A stretch of 11,139 nt of DNA. It comes from Actinomycetes bacterium (GTDB lineage: Bacteria > Actinomycetota > Coriobacteriia > Coriobacteriales > Eggerthellaceae). This document shows positions 6,777-11,139 of this stretch, piece after piece. Location: the NCBI GenBank assembly GCA_023403475.1, contig JAEYEL010000148.1, positions 1 to 11,139 of the forward strand, given 5' to 3'. A program made the position numbers and the translations under genes. Below the pieces are notes generated by a model. It searched no databases. It was not told where the DNA came from and saw only the letters and a list, made by a program, of their open reading frames with translations. Every line of letters starts with the position of its first letter. The first letter of the stretch is position 1.

Positions 6777-7349
6777 TTACAGGAAGGCTGTCATATAAAC
6801 GGGTAGGTAGCAGATTTCGCCGTTTTTCTCGACATTGCCGTTGCATAGTACGTATGCTGCGTCGAAGTCGTAATCGCGCACTTCGAGCAAGTTTCCAAGC
6901 GCGACGTGGCGCCTGTAGTCTTTCCCCGACTTTACTTCCACGAGCGAGATTTTTCCCTGCGCTGTCTTCTGCACGATGAAGTCGACCTCACCGCGTTTTG
7001 TGTTGTTGTAATAACGCAGTTTGCAACCATGGCATCTCAGCTCCTGAGCCACAGCGTTCTCGTGTATGGCACCGTAGTTAATGTCTTTTCTTCCGGCCAG
7101 AATGTCCAAGGAGGCTGAGCCCGCCACGAGCGACATAAGGAGGCCGGCATCATTCAGATATAGTTTGAACGACGATCGGTTCGCGTACATGTCGAGAGGG
7201 TAGCGCGGTTCGTCGACGCGTAGCGCCGCAAGCGCTACGCCTGCGTGCTCCAGCCAATCGAAGGAGCTTTCCATGCGCGAGAACCTCATGTTCGATTGAT
7301 GGACGGCTTCGGGGCCTTTTAGCTGAGTGAACTTGAAACGCTCCTTTTT
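6777..7349 (-). pseudogene. C-terminal remnant of a DUF4143-type ATP-binding protein
   Basis: The minus strand from ATG at 7289 encodes 170 residues that match the C-terminal half of the DUF4143 ATPase family. It reads WLEHAGVALAAL, then LYLNDAGLLMSL, GAIHENAVAQEL, YYNNTKRGEVDFIV and LVEVKSGKDY. The last three form the nuclease-like core (E...D...ExK) typical of the family's C-terminal domain. Family-like sequence continues in frame upstream of the ATG (RFKFTQLKGPEAV, to about 7340-7349) until TAG TAA codons near 7373. The N-terminal P-loop ATPase domain (about 200 residues) is missing and no start codon exists for the upstream part, so this is a 5'-truncated gene. The break is next to three 13-bp repeats resembling an insertion-sequence end. 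A short translated product from 7289 cannot be excluded. Confidence 0.65.
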
Positions 7350-7360
7350 TGTACGAACTA

Positions 7361-7439
7361 CAAAAACAGAACACTATTATGGGCATTTTTGGCAAAAACA
7401 GAACCAAATTTACTCCGGTCTATGACAAAAACAGAACCA
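7361..7439 (-). repeat. Three 13-bp direct repeats at 32-33 bp spacing, possible insertion-sequence end relic
   Basis: CAAAAACAGAAC(C) occurs at 7361-7372, 7393-7405 and 7426-7438 on the plus strand, or GGTTCTGTTTTTG on the minus strand. The spacing is 32 and 33 bp. The outermost copy ends with CA on the plus strand (TG on the minus). Several evenly spaced copies of a short motif inside a TG...CA terminus are known from IS21-family ends. No transposase gene is present. The innermost copy overlaps a TTTTTGTA-N5-TACAAAAA inverted repeat (7346-7366). Confidence 0.5.
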
Positions 7440-7521
7440 CTGCACCAAGTTGTAACGCTGTACAAGGACGTTGGTAGCAAGCGTACTCGTCAAGCTGGTC
7501 AGGCTTCATGTTTGCATATGG
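7440..7521. other. Short intergenic stretch with no recognised feature
   Basis: This lies between the repeat cluster and the terminator hairpin of the reductase operon. A reading frame beginning TTG at 7389 crosses it but runs through the hairpin, resembles nothing I know, and is not called. Confidence 0.4.
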
Positions 7522-7559
7522 AGGAGCCCCGCAGTTCATATGCGAACTGCGGGGCTCCT
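7522..7559 (-). terminator. Strong hairpin downstream of the FrdB-like gene
   Basis: AGGAGCCCCGCAGTTC (7522-7537) pairs perfectly with 7544-7559 over 16 bp with the loop ATATGC. It starts 22 bp after the FrdB-like stop codon in the minus-strand direction. No T-run follows on the minus strand. Position and strength suggest a terminator or 3'-end-stabilising structure for the operon. Confidence 0.7.
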
Positions 7560-7581
7560 GCTGGGAGGGTCTTGTGAATCG

Positions 7582-8283
7582 TTACTTCGCTGGCTTCAGG
7601 CCGCGTTCTTCGGCGGCGGCGCGCAGGTCGTCCCAAACGGACAGGTGGTCTATTTCGAGCGCCTTGCACACACTTGAACAGGTGCCGCACTGCGTGCATT
7701 CGAACAATCCGTTCTGCACGGCTTCCACCACGCGGTCGCCCTGATCGAACGGGTCGTAATGGCGCAGGCCGATGGCTATCATGCCGGTGGGCCCAATAAA
7801 GTTCTTCAGACCTTTGGCTGTAACCACCGGGCAGGCTGCGGTACATACGCAGCAACGAGCGCAGTGCTCAAGCGGGTCTATCTTGGCATAGGTGGCGGGA
7901 TCTACCGGTGCGGTGATTTCCTCCCATTCGAGCGGCAGGGCGCGCTGGCGCACCATGATGTTCGCCACGCGGTTCGTGACCTTCGTCTTGTCCACGATAA
8001 GGTCGCGAACAATGGGGAAGCCCGGAAGCGGCGTGACCTCGTTTTTGCCCTTCTCGTTCACCAACGTGACGCAGGCCAGGCACGGCGTTCCGTTCAGCGT
8101 CATGGCGCAGCGCCCGCACGTGCGCCCGCGGCAGCTGTAATCGAGCACGAGCGGTTCCTGCTCGTCGTTTATCTTGACCAGCGCTTCGAGCACGGTCATG
8201 TTCTCGTGGTACTCGACCTCGTATTCCTTCATGTAGGGTGCTTCGTCCACGGAAGGGTCGTACTTCTGAACTTTAACCTTCAT
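7582..8283 (-). CDS. FrdB/SdhB-type iron-sulfur subunit
   Basis: A 233-residue electron-transfer subunit of the succinate dehydrogenase/fumarate reductase class. The N-terminal plant-type ferredoxin domain has [2Fe-2S] cysteines 51, 56, 59 and 68 (SCRGRTCGRC...C). The C-terminal domain has CARCCVCTAACP (Cys141, 144, 147, 151) and CTQCGTCSSVCK (Cys196, 199, 202, 206). Cys199 stands where E. coli FrdB has Val207, so the last cluster is probably [4Fe-4S] rather than [3Fe-4S]; the final Cys is followed by Lys instead of the usual Pro. The start at 8283 has AGAGGGA upstream. No signal peptide is visible, although its partner has a Tat signal, so it would have to be co-exported with folded FrdA. 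It lies 45 bp after the flavoprotein gene. No membrane-anchor gene (FrdC/SdhC or MfrE type) is present. Confidence 0.92.
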   Translation of the reverse strand: MKVKVQKYDPSVDEAPYMKEYEVEYHENMTVLEALVKINDEQEPLVLDYSCRGRTCGRCAMTLNGTPCLACVTLVNEKGKNEVTPLPGFPIVRDLIVDKTKVTNRVANIMVRQRALPLEWEEITAPVDPATYAKIDPLEHCARCCVCTAACPVVTAKGLKNFIGPTGMIAIGLRHYDPFDQGDRVVEAVQNGLFECTQCGTCSSVCKALEIDHLSVWDDLRAAAEERGLKPAK

Positions 8284-8328
8284 AGGGTATCCCTCTGTTC
8301 TCTCTGTTTGCGAATCGGTTTTGCCGTG

Positions 8329-10197
8329 TTACGAGTCCAACTCCACAACATTCGACTTCTCGCATTGAATGTCGCCGCCGTTGTAGCGTTCACGCACGTT
8401 GACCAGCCAGTTCGCGTCGTCTTGTTCGGGGAATTCGGCGCGGTACATATGCCCGCGGGTCTCCTCGCGGAAAAGCGCCGCCTTCGCGCTCGCCTCGGCT
8501 ATGTCGAGCAGGTTGTAGTTCTCGATGGCACATTTCCAGTCGGTGTTGTACACTTTGGACATATCGCCCAGCGTCATCTTCGGCATCTCTTCCTTGCGGA
8601 TGCGCACCAGTTCGTCAACGCCTTTCTGCATGCGTTCGGTTTCGCGTGCGGGCTGGCAGGCCTCGTAGCATGCCTTTTGGATGGCGCGGCGAATCTCCTG
8701 CGGGCGTTTCCCGCCGCTGCGACCGAACAGTTCGTGCAAACGATCGTACTCGGTGGCAACCACCTTGGCGTCAAGCGCCGGCAAAGTGACGTTTTCGGAA
8801 TACTCGACGGCCTTCTTTGATGCGTAGGCGCCGTTGCGCGCGGCAACGTTCACGCTGCTGCCGCCTTGGCTGCCGCAGTATCCGCCGCCACGAGCGTGGA
8901 AAAGGCCGGGCAGATCTTCGGCCATAAGCGTCTCGTCGGTTACGGGGTTGCCGCCGTGCTCATAGGCTTCCAAGGCGCATTCCAGCTTCATGCCTTCCAC
9001 ATCTATGCCGAACACGTCTTTCCACAGCTCTACGTTGCGGATGTAGGTCTCGCCGATGGCGGCGTAGGCCTCAGGCGACGAGAAATCGACGTACACACCG
9101 CCGTGCTCGGTTCCGTGGCCTTCGGCGATGTGCTTGGCAATGGTTTGCGTGAACGTTATCTTGTTCAAGGTCGTGTAGTCCATGCCCTTGAAGAAATAGT
9201 TGCCCTCGCCGTCGCAGATGTACTCGCAGCAGCCCGAATCGGCTCCGATACCGGAAACGAAGCTGGCGGCAATGCCGGTGGGCTCTATGTTGATGAGGTC
9301 GTTCTGGAAGAACTCGGATCCTTCGAGCGCACAGCCGTGACGGAACGCCGCCGCATCTATGTCTCCTGTGTTGTCGGGGGAGTTGATGGACATGGGCGCC
9401 ACGGTGTTCCAGCCGTATACCCAGCAGGTTGCGCCGGTGCAGCACACGGTGGCCTTCGCGCGCACGACGCGGAACGTGCCCGTGGGGATGTGCAGGCCCA
9501 TGACGCCCGTGCACTTGCCGTCTTGCACCACTAGGTCGCTTGCCAGCGTGTGGTCCAGAATCTTGAGTCCGGATGCGCCCAGCTTGTCGAGCATATGGCG
9601 CGGGAACCCGCGGTAGATGCCGTAAAGCACCGGGATATCGAACAAGGGCGCTATCTCGCCGGTTTCGGGGTTGCGCTGGTACAGATCGTTGTCAAGGCGC
9701 GAGTTGTTCAGGAGCAGGTTGCGCTGCTCGTGATTCCATCCCTCGTAGGTGGCCTTCGCGATCTTCTTGTTCGTGAGTTCGTTGAGCACGAAGTCGCCCG
9801 ACTGATCCCATGGAAGATCATCACGCGTGAAGTTGATGAACTGATCCCAGTTGTAGCCGGCCACGCCGCCGAAGCCGTGCGGACCTTTCTCCACGATGAT
9901 GACGTTTTTGCCCTCATCCATTGCTTCAAGCGCGGCTTGAATGCCCGCAAGCCCGCCTCCGATGATGCAGATGTCGGTCTCGTACACCTCGTAGTCGCCC
10001 GAACCTGCGGAGCCGCCTGCGCCGCCAGCGCTCGTTGTGGTGCCTCCCTGCTTCTTCCCGTCGTTCGAGCATCCGGTCAAGCTTGCAAGACCCATGCCCG
10101 CAAGGGCAGCGGCGCCTGCCGTCAACGCTCCGCCTTCAAGGAACGCGCGTCGAGACAGCCCCGTGCCTTCGCCTGCAGTCTGCTTCCTGCTCTCCAT
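8329..10197 (-). CDS. Tat-exported lipoprotein flavoprotein, FrdA/SdhA-like, substrate unknown
   Basis: A 622-residue protein. The twin-arginine signal is SRRAFL at 15-20, followed by an Ala/Leu-rich segment and the lipobox LTGC with Cys43 as lipidated residue, then a Gly/Ser-rich linker to about 67. It should be tethered outside the membrane. The FAD-binding fold begins DICIIGGGLAGIQAAL at 75-90 with NVIIVEKG at 98-105. The C-terminal helical domain has the class motif REETRGHMYRAEFPEQDDANW at about 577-597 (split here: REETRGHMYR, then AEFPEQDDANW). Residues that bind or protonate the dicarboxylate in FrdA are replaced by eye: HPTG is EPTG (Glu305), HYTMGG is AYEHGG (411-416), and neither RGEGG nor the SVHGANR arginine is seen. 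A possible flavin-linking His is His107, but its context differs. The ATG at 10197 has AAAGGGAAG upstream. It is the first gene of a two-gene operon, divergent from a TetR-type regulator. Confidence 0.92.
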   Translation of the reverse strand: MESRKQTAGEGTGLSRRAFLEGGALTAGAAALAGMGLASLTGCSNDGKKQGGTTTSAGGAGGSAGSGDYEVYETDICIIGGGLAGIQAALEAMDEGKNVIIVEKGPHGFGGVAGYNWDQFINFTRDDLPWDQSGDFVLNELTNKKIAKATYEGWNHEQRNLLLNNSRLDNDLYQRNPETGEIAPLFDIPVLYGIYRGFPRHMLDKLGASGLKILDHTLASDLVVQDGKCTGVMGLHIPTGTFRVVRAKATVCCTGATCWVYGWNTVAPMSINSPDNTGDIDAAAFRHGCALEGSEFFQNDLINIEPTGIAASFVSGIGADSGCCEYICDGEGNYFFKGMDYTTLNKITFTQTIAKHIAEGHGTEHGGVYVDFSSPEAYAAIGETYIRNVELWKDVFGIDVEGMKLECALEAYEHGGNPVTDETLMAEDLPGLFHARGGGYCGSQGGSSVNVAARNGAYASKKAVEYSENVTLPALDAKVVATEYDRLHELFGRSGGKRPQEIRRAIQKACYEACQPARETERMQKGVDELVRIRKEEMPKMTLGDMSKVYNTDWKCAIENYNLLDIAEASAKAALFREETRGHMYRAEFPEQDDANWLVNVRERYNGGDIQCEKSNVVELDS

Positions 10198-10228
10198 GAG
10201 CTTCCCTTTCTGTCGTTTGCCCGTTTTG

Positions 10229-10244
10229 CGGCATGCATGCCGCC
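10229..10244. promoter_or_regulatory. Perfect 16-bp palindrome, candidate operator
   Basis: GCGGCATGCATGCCGC is its own reverse complement with no spacer. It lies 31 bp upstream of the FrdA-like ATG in the intergenic region shared with a TetR-type gene. TetR-family dimers typically bind palindromes of this size, so this is the best candidate operator. It is too close to the start codon to be a -10/-35 core, but it could block a promoter or an elongating polymerase. Confidence 0.5.
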
Positions 10245-10521
10245 GACACGTTGACAGGGTGCATGAAAGGCTCTATTTGAAAACGGCAAGGACGGTGCGC
10301 ACACGAAGAAAAGCCCCTCGACCGAAGAACTACATGCTAATGAAGAACCGGTACGCGCATTACGCGCCCCGCACAAGCCCCTTTTCCCTCTTCTTAGATT
10401 CGTCCTCTCTCTCGCTCCCTCCCAGCGATGAAAAAATGGTAGATTCGAACGAAGGCGGGTGCAAGAAGCAAAGAATCTGGGATGATAGGCAAAACCCGAC
10501 AATGCAGGCTCGCACTACGGC

Positions 10522-10589
10522 TTCGCCAGACAAAAGGGAGGAAATGTCTGCGTAGAGCGGCGAGCGGACGGCTTCTTTTGTCCGGCGAA
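10522..10589. repeat. 15-bp inverted repeat with 38-bp spacer in the TetR leader
   Basis: TTCGCCAGACAAAAG (10522-10536) and CTTTTGTCCGGCGAA (10575-10589) are inverted copies with one difference, which in RNA would be a G-U pair. The spacer contains GGGAGG followed by ATG TCT GCG TAG. It could be an RNA stem in the TetR-gene leader or a second protein-binding site. Confidence 0.6.
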
Positions 10590-10685
10590 CGGAAGTTAGG
10601 GGGTCGTGTGCCCTCTGGGGAAACACGAGGGGTTGCCGTTTTCGCGCAAGATGCGTGAAGATACGGAAAAGGGGAGGGTGCGAAA

Positions 10686-11139
10686 ATGAAATTATCGGAA
10701 AACCCGCTGCTGTCGTCGCCTGAGAACGCAGTGCGCTTCAAGATTCTCCATGCGCTCACGCGTCCGCTCGACGAGCTGGCGGTCAAAGATATCTGCGCCA
10801 ATGCAGGCGTATCGCGCGATACGTTCTATCGGTATTTCACATCGAAGTACGATATAGCCGTGTGGCATGGCAGGCTTGTGCAGAGTTTGTACCTCGAGCA
10901 GGTGGGGCGCACCATCGACTGGGAGACGGGCTATTTCCACAACTTCCGCCTGCTGGCCGAAGAAAAGGAATTCTACGGGCATGCTCTCAAGAACCTTGGG
11001 CGCAACATAGGCGAATTTCCCGAAATGGAAGCCCATCGCAAAGAGGTGCTGCTGGATACTTTGCGAGAGCGGCGCGGCGCGAAAGCAGACGATGAACTTG
11101 TCTTCTGCGTCGAAGCGTATACGATGCTCGAAACCGTTC
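10686..11139 (+). CDS. TetR/AcrR-family transcriptional regulator, partial (runs off right edge)
   Basis: From ATG at 10686 the frame is open for 151 codons to the window end. The N-terminal helix-turn-helix is clear: DELAVKDICANAGVSRDTFY at 29-48, followed by RYFTSKYDIA at 49-58, the standard TetR 'TFYRYFxSK' pattern. The following helices (about 60-151) would form the ligand and dimer domain; I cannot assign a ligand. GGGGAGG lies eight bases upstream of the ATG, which supports this start. The gene is divergent from the FrdA-like flavoprotein gene, so it may repress that operon, with the flavoprotein's substrate or product as a plausible effector. That link is an inference from position. 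Confidence 0.88.
   Translation, partial: MKLSENPLLSSPENAVRFKILHALTRPLDELAVKDICANAGVSRDTFYRYFTSKYDIAVWHGRLVQSLYLEQVGRTIDWETGYFHNFRLLAEEKEFYGHALKNLGRNIGEFPEMEAHRKEVLLDTLRERRGAKADDELVFCVEAYTMLETV

Larger units (their letters stand above)
10198..10685. other. Long divergent regulatory region between the FrdA-like gene and the TetR-type gene
   Basis: This 488-bp stretch holds no convincing gene. It contains a perfect 16-bp palindrome close to the FrdA-like start, TTGACA on the plus strand at 10253-10258 with only TATTTG 17 bp later, a pyrimidine-rich run at 10378-10423, and a 15-bp inverted repeat (10522-10536 with 10575-10589) that encloses a strong ribosome site and a three-codon frame. I could not assign a convincing promoter for either gene. 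No tRNA or known riboswitch was recognised. Confidence 0.5.

Noticed and set aside
7361..7439. CRISPR array
   Set aside because: Only three 12-13 bp repeats with 20-bp spacers and no cas genes; the repeat is too short, and spacing fits an insertion-sequence end or binding sites better.
7389..7577. Small plus-strand gene starting TTG at 7389
   Set aside because: It runs through the repeat cluster and the terminator hairpin, has no ribosome site worth noting and resembles nothing.
7759..8820. 353-codon open frame opposite the FrdA/FrdB-like genes
   Set aside because: It crosses the junction of two well supported minus-strand genes and has no recognisable domain, so it is a compositional shadow. 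The same holds for the 234-codon frame at 9550-10254.
10253..10281. Plus-strand promoter TTGACA-N17-TATTTG
   Set aside because: The -35 is perfect but the -10 matches only three of six bases, and it lies more than 400 bp before the TetR-type gene; kept only as a note.
10198..10450. Riboswitch in the leader of the FrdA-like gene
   Set aside because: I could not recognise any known riboswitch core, and no clear transcription start supports a long leader.

Overview
The window looks like chromosomal DNA from a high-GC, anaerobic actinobacterium of the Coriobacteriia, most likely Eggerthellaceae (Eggerthella, Gordonibacter, Slackia or Adlercreutzia type). That placement is an inference from the GC-rich codon use, the order aroC-aroK-aroB-aroQ-pepP-efp, and a Tat-exported FrdA-like flavoprotein, a type of protein that this family carries in many copies. 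No search was run.

Layout. Positions 1-1031 (minus) hold an AAA ATPase with a winged-helix end, cut by the left edge. Its start is preceded by an AT-rich array of a 9-bp unit (1043-1096). Positions 1344-6624 (plus) form a compact shikimate-pathway cluster: aroC, aroK, aroB, a single reading frame joining aroQ to an Xaa-Pro aminopeptidase, then efp. A 12-bp hairpin closes it at 6627-6654. Positions 6733-7440 are a scar: a large hairpin, the C-terminal remnant of a DUF4143-type ATPase (minus), and three copies of a 13-bp repeat that look like the end of a lost insertion sequence. Positions 7522-10197 (minus) hold a two-gene redox operon: a Tat-signal lipoprotein flavoprotein (FrdA-like) and an iron-sulfur subunit (FrdB-like), with a 16-bp-stem hairpin after them. 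Positions 10198-10685 are a long divergent regulatory region with a perfect 16-bp palindrome. A TetR-type regulator (plus) begins at 10686 and runs off the right edge.

How the genes work together. AroB, AroQ, AroK and AroC carry out steps 2, 3, 5 and 7 of chorismate synthesis; aroA, aroE and the DAHP synthase are not here. PepP and EF-P both concern proline-containing proteins: PepP trims N-terminal X-Pro and EF-P relieves ribosome stalling at polyproline. The flavoprotein/iron-sulfur pair resembles fumarate reductase in fold, but the residues that bind and protonate fumarate appear to be replaced. It is therefore better read as a reductase or dehydrogenase of unknown substrate acting on the outer face of the membrane, possibly controlled by the divergent TetR regulator.

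The main points for a second look are the aroQ-pepP fusion with its 18-bp repeat linker, the non-canonical active site of the FrdA-like protein, the extra cluster cysteine in the FrdB-like protein, and the unrelated short-period repeat arrays at gene junctions.
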